Assembly (NCBI RefSeq): GCF_900291985.1
Contig: NZ_LT985980.1
Coordinates: forward strand, 2,572,001-2,636,000
Source: Lysinibacillus timonensis
Lineage (GTDB): Bacteria; Bacillota; Bacilli; Bacillales_A; Planococcaceae
DNA length: 64,000 bases
Direction: 5' to 3'
Part shown: piece after piece, positions 52,333 through 60,965 of the stretch
How positions within the stretch are numbered: the stretch's first letter is position 1
How the letters are laid out: the number at the start of each line of letters is the position of its first letter
Notes under the pieces: generated by a model
What the model was told of the DNA's origin: nothing
The model's input: only the letters and a program-made list of their open reading frames with translations
Databases searched by the model: none
Program-made: the position numbers and the translations under genes

Positions 52333-54165
52333 ATGAATTTTGTACGTAAGCCGTTTGGATATGAACCTGTTTTGTCAAAAGAAGATTTAAAAAGCGTTGG
52401 TAAAAAGAAAAAAGGTCCTCGAGCAAATGATTGGAAAAAGACACTTCTTCGGATATGGAGAATGGTTGATGAACAAAGGTTCTTGTTAATCTTAGTGTTT
52501 ATTATGGTAATCATTAGTTCGATGCTATCACTTCTTGGGCCGTTGCTAATTGGCTTTATTATTGATCAATATATTTTAACCGGCCAATTGCATGAAATAC
52601 TACCAATTCTATTAGGCTTGGTGGCCGTGTATGTTGTTCTTTCAATTACATTGTTTTTTCAAAATTTTTGGATGATTGGTATAGCGCAGCAGACTATTTA
52701 TCGTATGAGAACAGGGCTCTTTCATCACCTAATGAATCTGCCTGTTGCCTTTTTCGATAAACGTCAACACGGGGAACTAATGAGTCGTGCTACAAATGAT
52801 ATTGAAACAGTTAGCTCGACATTAAACACTTCCTTTATTCAAGTATTTTCTAGTTTGTTAACGTTAATTGGAACAGTGGTAGTCATGCTTATATTAAGTC
52901 CATTACTAACAGTACTAACGATGGTCATAATACCGTTCATGTTTACTGCAATGCGTTGGATTACCAAGAGAACGGGAAAGTTATTTAAGGAACAACAAGC
53001 TGCAGTTGGTGCATTAAATGGAATGATTGAAGAAACTATCTCGGGCCAAGCAATTGTAAAGGCTTTTTCTCAAGAAAAAAGAGTGATTGAAGAGTTTCAA
53101 GAAAAAAATGAACAATTACGTAGAACGGGTTTTTGGGCACTGACATACTCTGGTTATATTCCAAAAGTCATGAACTTCCTAAATAATATTAGTTTTGCTG
53201 TCGTTGCAGGAGTTGGTGGGATTCTTGCATATCACGGTTTCGTAACAATCGGGATCATTGTAATTTTTACAGAGTATGCCCGTCAATTTACACGCCCACT
53301 AAATGATTTGGCTAACCAAATAAATACAGTTCTATCAGCAATTGCAGGAGCTGAGAGAGTATTTGCTGTAATGGATGAAACAAAGGACAAAGATGAAGGG
53401 AAACAGAGTAAGGGGTTAAAATTTAAAGGGGAAGTAGAGTTTAGGGATGTCCACTTTAAATACGAGTTGGCTGAAGAGCAGGAAACGTTAAAAGGTGTGA
53501 GTTTCCATGTGAAGCCAGGCCAAACTGTAGCATTAGTTGGCGCAACAGGTGCTGGTAAAACGACCATTATGCAATTACTGGCACGTTTCTATGATGTAGA
53601 GGAAGGATCCATACTTTTGGATGGCTTTGATATTCGTGAAATCAAAAGAGAAACATTAAGAAAACAAATGGCTTTTGTGTTACAAGACCCATTTTTATTT
53701 GAAACAACCGTTTATGAGAATATTCGGTATGGTAGATTAGATGCTAGCGACGATGCGGTAATAGAGGCGTCTAAGAAAGCAAATGCCCATGACTTTATTA
53801 TGAAATTGCCGGATGGATATAACACGTTGCTAACAGCTGATGGAAGTGAGATATCACAAGGTCAGAAGCAATTGTTATCGATTGCAAGGGCACTTGTGGC
53901 AGATCCTGTGATTCTATTATTGGATGAAGCAACTAGTAGCATTGATACTGTAACTGAAATCAAAATCCAAAAGGCGCTAGAGGTACTGATGGAAGGGCGA
54001 ACAAGTTTCGTGATTGCACATCGTTTAAATACCGTTCGACATGCAGATCTTGTCTTTGTAATGAGTGAAGGCAGACTAGTAGAGTCAGGAACACAGCGTG
54101 AGTTATTAGAGCTAGGCGGTATTTATGCAAATATGGTTAATGCAACAGAAAATTTTAGGGAATAG
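52333..54165 (+). CDS. Heterodimeric ABC exporter half-transporter, BmrD (YheH)-like
   Basis: The 610-residue protein has an N-terminal cytoplasmic extension of about 45 residues, a six-helix domain, and an ATPase with GATGAGKTT, ISQGQKQLLS in place of the LSGGQ signature, and a canonical LLLDEATSSID Walker B with catalytic Glu. The two half-transporters therefore have complementary defects (D for E in one, SQGQ in the other), as in asymmetric exporters with one hydrolytic site. Its ribosome site AAGGCAGGTG lies in the end of the first gene, so the pair is coupled. Probable role: multidrug efflux. Confidence 0.9.
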   Translation: MNFVRKPFGYEPVLSKEDLKSVGKKKKGPRANDWKKTLLRIWRMVDEQRFLLILVFIMVIISSMLSLLGPLLIGFIIDQYILTGQLHEILPILLGLVAVYVVLSITLFFQNFWMIGIAQQTIYRMRTGLFHHLMNLPVAFFDKRQHGELMSRATNDIETVSSTLNTSFIQVFSSLLTLIGTVVVMLILSPLLTVLTMVIIPFMFTAMRWITKRTGKLFKEQQAAVGALNGMIEETISGQAIVKAFSQEKRVIEEFQEKNEQLRRTGFWALTYSGYIPKVMNFLNNISFAVVAGVGGILAYHGFVTIGIIVIFTEYARQFTRPLNDLANQINTVLSAIAGAERVFAVMDETKDKDEGKQSKGLKFKGEVEFRDVHFKYELAEEQETLKGVSFHVKPGQTVALVGATGAGKTTIMQLLARFYDVEEGSILLDGFDIREIKRETLRKQMAFVLQDPFLFETTVYENIRYGRLDASDDAVIEASKKANAHDFIMKLPDGYNTLLTADGSEISQGQKQLLSIARALVADPVILLLDEATSSIDTVTEIKIQKALEVLMEGRTSFVIAHRLNTVRHADLVFVMSEGRLVESGTQRELLELGGIYANMVNATENFRE

Positions 54166-54263
54166 TGTATTTAATAGTAACACAAACAAATATTCATGGT
54201 TGCGCTCAATTCTATGGAACTCTAAAATTAATGAGAGATGGAATAAAGAATTGGAGTATTATT

Positions 54264-55151
54264 ATGAATTTTTCTATAATCAAAGCGTCGTTTCCGATTG
54301 ACAATGAAACATATGAAGAAATAAAAGAACTTTGTGAAGATGCGGGTCAAGTAGATCATACAAGCTATCATCAACTATTGAATCTAAATGCATCAAAAGA
54401 AGTTAATAATAAAGGTTTCTTCGTCCTTGCTTATGACAATGATTTAGATCGATTAGTTGGTGCTGCGAGTGCTATTGATATCATGGGTTTAAATACGTAT
54501 GAATGGTCAATGATTGTATCGCCGATGTATCGTAAAATTGGCATTGGTACAGCATTATTTAAAGTACTACATGAAGGATTAGTAGATAGAGGTGCTGAAG
54601 GTGAATTAGCACTAGTTATTGATAATGATACGTATGGCAAAAAGTTTCTTGAAAAATACGGGTTCCAATATAGTTTTTCTGAAGCAACTTTAGAAGCAAA
54701 TGCAGGAATAATGGTTGTATCAGAGGATGTATTTATTCGACCATATTCTAATTTAGATCAGGAAGCGTTAGTTGAAATCTATAGTGAAACTTTTGGTGAT
54801 TTACGTGAAGAGTCTTTAGATTTAATTGATTATAATACGAGAACTGAAGGACATATCCTGTGGGTTGCTGAATTTGAAGGTAAGATCGTTGGAACTGTAA
54901 CAACGACAAAAGAGGGTGAAGTGCAATGGGTAACTGCACTTGCAGTTCATCCTGAAATGCAAGGTAGAGGAATTGGAACTGTATTATTAAATTGGACAAA
55001 GGATTTTACATTAAGAAATGGTGAAAAACTAGTCATGCTTGATGTTGAAGTAGAAAATGAACGGGCGCTAGCTGTTTATGAAAAAGCAGGCTTTATAAAA
55101 TCAATGCAGGTAGATTTCTTTGTTTTCAGTAGTCGAAATATGAAAAGATAA
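54264..55151 (+). CDS. Tandem GNAT acetyltransferase (two GNAT domains)
   Basis: I choose the ATG at 54264 (MNFSIIKAS), eight bases after GGAG; the open frame back to the exporter stop has no ribosome site. The 295-residue protein contains two GNAT domains, about 1-140 and 150-295. The first has SPMYRKIGIGTALFK and the second has HPEMQGRGIGTVLLNW, both acetyl-CoA loops. Such double-GNAT proteins acetylate amino groups of small molecules or peptides; the substrate is unknown. It is downstream of the exporter pair with about 98 bases between, so cotranscription is possible. Confidence 0.82.
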   Translation: MNFSIIKASFPIDNETYEEIKELCEDAGQVDHTSYHQLLNLNASKEVNNKGFFVLAYDNDLDRLVGAASAIDIMGLNTYEWSMIVSPMYRKIGIGTALFKVLHEGLVDRGAEGELALVIDNDTYGKKFLEKYGFQYSFSEATLEANAGIMVVSEDVFIRPYSNLDQEALVEIYSETFGDLREESLDLIDYNTRTEGHILWVAEFEGKIVGTVTTTKEGEVQWVTALAVHPEMQGRGIGTVLLNWTKDFTLRNGEKLVMLDVEVENERALAVYEKAGFIKSMQVDFFVFSSRNMKR

Positions 55152-55157
55152 AAAAAG

Positions 55158-55196
55158 CCTACAAACCAATTAAAATGAGGGTTTGTAGGTTTTTAT
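55158..55196 (+). terminator. Intrinsic terminator after the tandem GNAT gene
   Basis: CCTACAAACC (55158-55167) pairs with GGTTTGTAGG (55180-55189), followed by TTTTTA. Confidence 0.88.
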
Positions 55197-55330
55197 ATAG
55201 TGTGAAAATATTTCAAACTACAAGTTCCATTATTATTTGTTATAATGTATGGATGTGAAGCGATTGTTTCGTCGTTTAAAAATTGAATTATATTTTTATT
55301 TTAATAAGAGTGGGGAAGTTGAATAGAGCT

Positions 55331-56242
55331 ATGGAAATTAAAAAGGAAATGAGTCCAGCTAAGTTAATGTGGAAAATGACACGTCCGCATACATTAACAG
55401 CGACTTTTGCACCTGTTATATTAGGGACAGTGATTGCACTATATGAAGCGCAAATCAACTGGTTCCTGTTTACTGCAATGATGATTGCTTGTCTAGCTTT
55501 ACAAATTGCAACGAATTTATTTAATGAATATTATGATTTTAAACGTGGGCTAGATACTGCGGACTCTGTTGGAATTGGCGGCGGAATTGTTCGACATGGT
55601 TTGAAGCCGAAAAATGTGATGACTGTGGCCATTTTATTATATGTAGTTGCGGCAATTATTGGGGTTTATATATGTGCAAACAGTAGCTGGTGGCTAATTG
55701 TTATTGGATTATTTGGAATGGCAATTGGCTATTTATATACTGGTGGGCCCCTACCAATCGCGTATACGCCATTTGGAGAATTATTTTCGGGTGCGTTAAT
55801 GGGTACCGGGTTTGTCCTAATCGCTTTCTTTATTCAGACGAATACAGTTACACTATTTAGTTTTATGATTTCAATACCGGTCGGGATTCTAGTTGGAGCT
55901 ATTAATATGTCTAATAATATTCGCGATATTGAAGAAGATACAAGGGGTGGCCGAATGACATTAGCCATCCTACTTGGAAGAAATAATGCGATTCTAGCAT
56001 TAGCAAATGCGTTTGTTATTTCCTATCTATGGATTATCGCACTAGTTATCATTGGGGACTTAAGTCCTTGGGCATTACTTGTACTATTAAGTATTCCAAA
56101 ACCAATATCAGCAATTAAATCATTCCGAAAAGGTGACAAAGAGCCACAGTTTATGCGAGTGGCAATGAAATCAACAGCAATTACAAATACATTGTTTAGC
56201 TTCATACTATCAATTGGACTTTTAATTGCATATTTTGTTTAA
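55331..56242 (+). CDS. menA: 1,4-dihydroxy-2-naphthoate polyprenyltransferase MenA
   Basis: The 303-residue membrane protein has the UbiA-fold motifs NLFNEYYDFKRGLDTAD near residues 65-81 and NNIRDIEEDTRGGR near 195-208, both with the acidic clusters that bind Mg-prenyl pyrophosphate. With the opening TRPHTLTATFAPV it closely resembles MenA, which attaches the prenyl tail in menaquinone synthesis. The start is uncertain; the ATG at 55331 is the best conserved one, although its ribosome site is weak, and the frame is open to 55283. Single gene. Confidence 0.92.
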   Translation: MEIKKEMSPAKLMWKMTRPHTLTATFAPVILGTVIALYEAQINWFLFTAMMIACLALQIATNLFNEYYDFKRGLDTADSVGIGGGIVRHGLKPKNVMTVAILLYVVAAIIGVYICANSSWWLIVIGLFGMAIGYLYTGGPLPIAYTPFGELFSGALMGTGFVLIAFFIQTNTVTLFSFMISIPVGILVGAINMSNNIRDIEEDTRGGRMTLAILLGRNNAILALANAFVISYLWIIALVIIGDLSPWALLVLLSIPKPISAIKSFRKGDKEPQFMRVAMKSTAITNTLFSFILSIGLLIAYFV

Positions 56243-56244
56243 TG

Positions 56245-56286
56245 AAAAAGCATTTCCTCCAAGTTTTATGAGGAAATGCTTTTTAA
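56245..56286 (+). terminator. Intrinsic terminator of menA
   Basis: AAAAAGCATTTCCT (56245-56258) pairs with AGGAAATGCTTTTT (56271-56284). It may also serve the convergent CarD gene. Confidence 0.88.
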
Positions 56287-56317
56287 TTAATCATCGAGCT
56301 AATATGGAACTAGTAAG

Positions 56318-56815
56318 TTATTGTTCTTGAATGCAGTTTACTAAACGGTTATATATATCTTCACTTGTTGTATCCAAAGCGATAGCTAGTTCTGTCAAGA
56401 GGATATTTTGAATTGATGTTAGTAGTTTTAAATCTTGATTTGAAACTTTATTTCCATTACGTTCTTCTTCTAATTGTTTTGTCATTAATGTGTTTAAAAT
56501 TTTAGCAATTTCAAAGCGATCACCTTTTTTAATCGCTGTAGAATAAATATGTGCACGATGGGTAGATTTCTCAATCCACTCTACACCTGGTGTTTTAAAA
56601 GTACTAATTAACATTAAAGCAGTTTGTTTATCAACCATTTCTGTTAGATTAATTTTATCGCTATTGATAGGAATATTAATGACCAATTTTTCATTGTTTA
56701 ATGGATGCATTACATAATATGTTTTCGTGTCATTAAAGAAACTTTTCTCTGTTATATCATCGATTTCACATATTCCATGAGAAGAATAAATGATTAAATC
56801 ACCTACATTGTACAT
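56318..56815 (-). CDS. CarD-family transcriptional regulator
   Basis: The 165-residue protein has an N-terminal CarD/TRCF RNA-polymerase interaction domain: MYNVGDLIIYSSHGICEIDDI with the Tudor-like barrel through residue about 60 (YYVMHPLNNEKLVINIP). The rest is a helical DNA-binding domain with IQNILLTELAIALDT near the end. CarD proteins bind the beta subunit and help open promoters. AAAGGTGGC precedes the ATG on the minus strand. It is divergent from a MarR-type gene, and their control regions overlap at a 19-bp palindrome. Confidence 0.88.
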   Translation of the reverse strand: MYNVGDLIIYSSHGICEIDDITEKSFFNDTKTYYVMHPLNNEKLVINIPINSDKINLTEMVDKQTALMLISTFKTPGVEWIEKSTHRAHIYSTAIKKGDRFEIAKILNTLMTKQLEEERNGNKVSNQDLKLLTSIQNILLTELAIALDTTSEDIYNRLVNCIQEQ

Positions 56816-56884
56816 ACTGTTGCCACCTTTTCTGTTTGAATGTCAACTAAGTTTACAATATAAGCATAACATGGATTGGTTGTT

Positions 56885-56925
56885 TTGTCAATTTGGTTGA
56901 CAATTTGCCTTTCCTTGAATATATT
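56885..56925 (+). promoter_or_regulatory. MarR-gene promoter overlapped by a perfect inverted repeat
   Basis: TTGTCAA (56885-56891) and TTGACAA (56897-56903) form a perfect 7-bp inverted repeat around five bases. The second arm contains TTGACA as -35, and TATATT at 56920-56925 is the -10 after 17 bases. The first arm reads TTGACA on the other strand, facing the CarD gene. It is a likely operator for the MarR-type repressor. Confidence 0.62.
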
Positions 56926-56955
56926 AGGTTAAAAACTGTGTAATTGGGTGATGCA

Positions 56956-57384
56956 ATGGAAAATCAACTACAGAGATTAGGAATCGTTAATTTGATACTT
57001 GAACGTCGCGAGTTGTTAAGAGAGATCTCGGAGGAAGCATGGAGTGAAAAGAGTGATATAAAAATCTCCAATACAGAATGGTATATTATGGCCAGAATTT
57101 ATGGACAAACAACAACTATTTCATATGTAACCAAAAATGTTGCTATTACTAGACAAGCAACTCATAAAAATATAAAAAGTTTAGAAGCTAAAGGACTAGT
57201 TGAAATTAGTAATTCCGAACATAATAAACGAGACAAATGTATTCGCTTAACAGAATTAGGTTGTCAGTGCTTTGTTGAATATGAAGAAATGAAAGATAGA
57301 ATTGAGCAAAAGATTGCACATCATATAGGCGGAGAAAAGGTAGCAGCTTTAAAAGAAATTTTGAAAATGGATTGGGGTATTTAA
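56956..57384 (+). CDS. MarR-family regulator
   Basis: The ATG at 56956 (142 residues) is preceded by GGGTGA; the TTG at 56944 is possible. The protein has the winged helix of MarR around residues 40-100: SNTEWYIMARIYG, VTKNVAITRQATHKNIKSLEAKGLV and the wing ISNSEHNKRDKCIRLT. It would be an autorepressor, given the palindrome on its own promoter. The next gene, on the other strand, is an aldo-keto reductase. Ligand unknown. Confidence 0.85.
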   Translation: MENQLQRLGIVNLILERRELLREISEEAWSEKSDIKISNTEWYIMARIYGQTTTISYVTKNVAITRQATHKNIKSLEAKGLVEISNSEHNKRDKCIRLTELGCQCFVEYEEMKDRIEQKIAHHIGGEKVAALKEILKMDWGI

Positions 57385-57390
57385 GAGGAG

Positions 57391-57422
57391 GCGAGAGGAT
57401 GAATATGTCACCTCTCGCATTC
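57391..57422. terminator. Shared terminator hairpin between the MarR and aldo-keto reductase genes
   Basis: GCGAGAGG (57391-57398) pairs with CCTCTCGC (57411-57418) between convergent genes. The T tracts are short, so strength is uncertain. Confidence 0.6.
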
Positions 57423-57428
57423 GTTTAA

Positions 57429-58364
57429 CTATATCGCAAAGACTTGTTCAATATGTCCGATTTCATCTTTTGTAAGATTCACTTCTAATGTTTTCAAGTT
57501 GTCCAAAACTTGTTCGGCCCGTTTGGCACCTGGGATGACTACATCGATTTCATTTCTTGTTAAGTACCAAGAAAGTACAACATTAGCGACTTCAACCCCT
57601 TTGCTAGTCGCAATTTCACGTAAATGATCAACTCTCTCTACATTCTTTAGATATGTTTCTCCTTGGAATTGAGGATATTTCTGACGCCCCTCAGGAATGA
57701 AGGAATCTTTCTTATACTTACCAGTTAATAGACCAGAAGCTAGTGGGAAATAAGGCACGAAAGAACTGTTCTGTTCTAGTACATATGGGAAGTATGACAG
57801 TTCAGCTTCACGATTGATCAAATTATATTCTCCTTGAAGAACATCAACATAACCATCTTTATTTGCTTCTTTTAATTGGTCCAATGAGAAATTAGAAAGA
57901 CCAATTGCGCGGATTTTGCCTTCGTCTTTTAATTGTTTTAAAACACCGACAGCTTCATCCTTAGGGGTACTTTCATCTGGGAAGTGGATGTACATTAAAT
58001 CGATATAGTCTGTTTGAAGACGTTTCAAACTTTTTTCCACTTCTTCACGTAAGAACGAAGGGGAGTTGTCCACGATTACCTTCCCATCTTCAAGTTTATG
58101 GGCTACTTTCGTTGCTATGACCAGTTCACTACGGTTACCTATCTCTTTCACAACTTCGCCAATGATTTCTTCAGATCGACCAAGACCATAAATAAAAGCA
58201 GAGTCAATAAAGTTAATGCCATGATGAATACCAGTTCGAACTAATTGTCTTCCATCTTCATCATTTAAATTTTGAAATAAGTTATGTCCACCAACTGCAT
58301 TCGTTCCTAGACCAATAGGATTTACATATAAATCTGTTCTTCCAAGTTGAACTTTGTTTCCCAT
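57429..58364 (-). CDS. Aldo-keto reductase
   Basis: I place the start at 58364 ([12 protein letters not shown]), nine bases after AAGGAGG; the ATG six bases earlier is too close. The 311-residue protein has the catalytic Asp-Tyr-Lys-His set: D in [18 protein letters not shown] in VIATKVAH, H in MYIHFPDE, and the NADPH pocket [13 protein letters not shown]. It reduces carbonyl compounds with NADPH. It is similar to YhdN/YccK-type general stress enzymes of Bacillus (from memory). Substrate is not deducible. Confidence 0.88.
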   Translation of the reverse strand: MGNKVQLGRTDLYVNPIGLGTNAVGGHNLFQNLNDEDGRQLVRTGIHHGINFIDSAFIYGLGRSEEIIGEVVKEIGNRSELVIATKVAHKLEDGKVIVDNSPSFLREEVEKSLKRLQTDYIDLMYIHFPDESTPKDEAVGVLKQLKDEGKIRAIGLSNFSLDQLKEANKDGYVDVLQGEYNLINREAELSYFPYVLEQNSSFVPYFPLASGLLTGKYKKDSFIPEGRQKYPQFQGETYLKNVERVDHLREIATSKGVEVANVVLSWYLTRNEIDVVIPGAKRAEQVLDNLKTLEVNLTKDEIGHIEQVFAI

Positions 58365-58648
58365 TTCCATTATCCTCCTTTTATGAACTGCACTATAAAT
58401 AGAAATCCAATTTCTACCGTTTATTATAAAGAATGAAAATCTTGTAGTGAAATAAATGGACTTGATTAGTATTGGTTCTAACAATAGAAAACTCCATCAT
58501 CAAAATACAAAATTGGTCAGATAAGAGCAGTAAAGTAGATATTCCTAACCAACCAACGTTACAATTAAAAAGAACGTATGAATACGTTTTTATTTTATTG
58601 TTTTGGGAAAAACATTAAAGAGTTATTACATAGAGGGGGAATTAGCCC

Positions 58649-59647
58649 ATGAAACTAAGTGTATTAGATCAAGCACCTATAACAAAAGGAAATACTGCAC
58701 AAGATGCATTAGCTAAAGCTGTTGAGCTAGCAGTTGAAGCAGAACGTTTAGGGTATGAACGAATATGGATGGCTGAACACCATAATACGAATGGATTTGC
58801 AAGTTCAGCACCTGAAATTACTGCTTCTTACATTGCGGCAAAAACAAATCGTATTCGTGTGGGGACTGGTGGCACAATGATTATGCACTATTCACCATAC
58901 AAAGTGGCTGAAAATTTTAAAACGCTCAGTGCTCTTGCACCAGGGAGAATCGATTTCGGAATCGGACGTGCACCAGGCGGAGATCATTTTGCTATGTATG
59001 CATTAGCTGATGGTCGTCAACCAGAAGTTGATAATATATATCAAAAAATCGATGCTTCGTTAAAATTTATTAAAGAAGAGCAACCAGAAGAGCCATACTT
59101 TAGAAGAGTTATCGCCAATCCTACTAACGTTCCATTACCACAAGCGTGGTTGTTAGGTTCTAGTGGGAATAGTGCTATTCAAACTGGACGAAGAGGTTTA
59201 GGTTATTCGTATGCCCAATTCTTTAATGGCACAATGAATAAATCAATATTTGATGCATATCGCCAAAGCTTTGTTCCTTCTGAGTTTATGGAGAAGCCAG
59301 AAATAATGGTATCGTATTTTGTTACCGTAGGGGAGACAAGAGAAGAGGCGGAATATGAAGCTTTACCTGCAAACATTTCACGTATGTTATTTATGCGCGG
59401 GCAAGTGAATGCACCTCGTCTCACTCCAGAAGAAGCAAAAGATTATCCATTAACTGAGATGGATAAAATGTGGATTGAGGAAAATTCTAAAATGAATATC
59501 ATTGGGACGGCAAAGGAAGTAGGTGATTTCTTAAGACAAGAACAAGAAATCTACGGCTTTGACGAAGCAATGATTTGTACAATACCACATTCACAAGAGA
59601 TGAGATTAAAGGTGTATCGATTATTAGCAGATGAAATGCTGAAATAA
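58649..59647 (+). CDS. Luciferase-like monooxygenase (LLM class flavin-dependent oxidoreductase)
   Basis: The 332-residue protein opens MKLSVLDQAPI and has RIWMAEHHNTNGFASSAPE near residues 38-56, GTGGTMIMHYSPYKVAENF, GRIDFGIGRAPGG near 103-115 and LGSSGNSA. It belongs to the MsnO8-type LLM group, which uses reduced flavin supplied by a separate reductase. The physiological substrate is unknown. AGAGGGGGAAT precedes the ATG. The 58365-58648 gap between it and the divergent aldo-keto reductase gene shows nothing I can name beyond AT-rich promoter-like DNA. Confidence 0.88.
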   Translation: MKLSVLDQAPITKGNTAQDALAKAVELAVEAERLGYERIWMAEHHNTNGFASSAPEITASYIAAKTNRIRVGTGGTMIMHYSPYKVAENFKTLSALAPGRIDFGIGRAPGGDHFAMYALADGRQPEVDNIYQKIDASLKFIKEEQPEEPYFRRVIANPTNVPLPQAWLLGSSGNSAIQTGRRGLGYSYAQFFNGTMNKSIFDAYRQSFVPSEFMEKPEIMVSYFVTVGETREEAEYEALPANISRMLFMRGQVNAPRLTPEEAKDYPLTEMDKMWIEENSKMNIIGTAKEVGDFLRQEQEIYGFDEAMICTIPHSQEMRLKVYRLLADEMLK

Positions 59648-59660
59648 GACATAATTGAGG

Positions 59661-59702
59661 TAGAACTAGAAGGTTATTTTGCTTTCTAGTTCTATTTTTT
59701 TT
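59661..59702 (+). terminator. Intrinsic terminator after the LLM gene
   Basis: TAGAACTAGAA (59661-59671) pairs with TTCTAGTTCTA (59684-59694), followed by eight T residues. Confidence 0.9.
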
Positions 59703-59779
59703 CATTTACTCATGACAAAATATAGAAAAAACAAACTTAACGTAATTGAGCCTCGTTTATACGGTAGAAGGGGGATGAG

Positions 59780-60301
59780 ATGTTGATTTCTGAAGATGAG
59801 CTACGACTATTGATGGACCAATATACGGAATTATTACTTAGGATTGCTTATTATTATGTACACGATTTACATAGATCAGAAGATATTGTGCAAGATGTGT
59901 TTATTAAATTTTATCATCACCAGCAACATTATGAAGAACGTGGTGAATTAAAGGCTTATTTGTCAAGAATGACGATGAACAAATGCAAAGACTATTTGAA
60001 AAGTTGGTCGTACCGAAAAGTGCAGTTTCAAAATAAATTGTTTTCAAAACATGATTCAAGTGTTAAGGATGACCTTGTCCGGGGAGATGAAGAAAGACTA
60101 ATTGGAGAGGCAATATTAAGGCTCCCCATCAAGCAGCGTGAACCAATTATGTATTATTATTTTGAGGAAATGTCGATTAAAGAGATTGCAAGTTTACTAA
60201 TAATTCCTGAAAGTACGGTGAAAACACGGCTGAAAAGGGGAAAGGAACTGTTAAAACAAGAACTTGTAGAAGTAGAGTGGGAGGTGTTATTGAATGACTA
60301 A
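59780..60301 (+). CDS. ECF-type RNA polymerase sigma factor
   Basis: The 173-residue protein has sigma region 2 (LRIAYYYVHDLHRSEDIVQDVFIKFY near residues 19-45, with the core-binding and -10-melting helices) and region 4 (LPIKQREPIMYYYFEEMSIKEIA and an HTH ending VKTRLKRGKELLK). It resembles SigV/SigW-type ECF factors of Bacilli. GAAGGGGGATG precedes the start. The next gene, overlapping by 8 bases, encodes a single-pass membrane protein that is probably its anti-sigma partner. Confidence 0.9.
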   Translation: MLISEDELRLLMDQYTELLLRIAYYYVHDLHRSEDIVQDVFIKFYHHQQHYEERGELKAYLSRMTMNKCKDYLKSWSYRKVQFQNKLFSKHDSSVKDDLVRGDEERLIGEAILRLPIKQREPIMYYYFEEMSIKEIASLLIIPESTVKTRLKRGKELLKQELVEVEWEVLLND

Positions 60302-60965
60302 GTATAAATTAGATAAGTTGGAGGACCTTTCGCAAAATAAAGAAAAGGTAGTGAGAAATGTACTGCAAAAGATTCGCAATGAACCTGTTAAAAGAGTGAG
60401 ATGGCAGTATCCTATATTGACTCTTATACTGACAGCATCGGTAGCACTATTTCTCTTTTTCCAAACTGATATAAAATCATTTAATTTCCTTGCAACGGAA
60501 ATAGAAGAAGGTTCAAAAGTAATGGTTAAACCGCAAATAGCACCTTTAACTGATGAAGAATTTAAGTATGTTGGAACAAGCGAGGTACCCAATGCCACAA
60601 AGGAAGACTTTCGAAAGTTTACTTTTACTTTTCGAGTCGAAGATGGGCTGGATGTTATTTCTAGAGATATCGAGATATTATATGATTCAGAGGTAACGGA
60701 TTCTATGTATAAGGGCTGGGATACGTTAATGAAAGAAATAGATGGGTTTGATCGTTATTGGTATGGTAGCGGATGGGAACAGGATAACGATGGGGGAGAT
60801 TTTGCTGATTACTACTATGAGTTTATTTTATATACAAGAGGAATAAGCGAAGAGGAAATACGACAAGCGTTTGATAAGGTAGTTTTTCGAGTTACCTTAA
60901 CTAGAGAAGAAGAACGTTTCGTAAAAGACTATCGTGTTAGTGACTATTTAAAATTTGTAAAATAA
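60294..60965 (+). CDS. Single-pass membrane protein, probable anti-sigma factor
   Basis: The 223-residue protein has a short cytoplasmic N-terminus of about 38 residues, one membrane helix near 40-56 and an extracellular domain of about 165 residues, acidic and rich in aromatic residues (FDRYWYGSGWEQDNDGGDFA). The overlap with the sigma gene suggests that they are coupled. I see no HxxxCxxC zinc motif of the common anti-sigma fold, so sigma binding is inferred from gene order. The 3' end overlaps the 3' end of the protease gene on the other strand by 29 bases. It may control release of the sigma factor after an envelope signal. Confidence 0.72.
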   Translation: MTKYKLDKLEDLSQNKEKVVRNVLQKIRNEPVKRVRWQYPILTLILTASVALFLFFQTDIKSFNFLATEIEEGSKVMVKPQIAPLTDEEFKYVGTSEVPNATKEDFRKFTFTFRVEDGLDVISRDIEILYDSEVTDSMYKGWDTLMKEIDGFDRYWYGSGWEQDNDGGDFADYYYEFILYTRGISEEEIRQAFDKVVFRVTLTREEERFVKDYRVSDYLKFVK

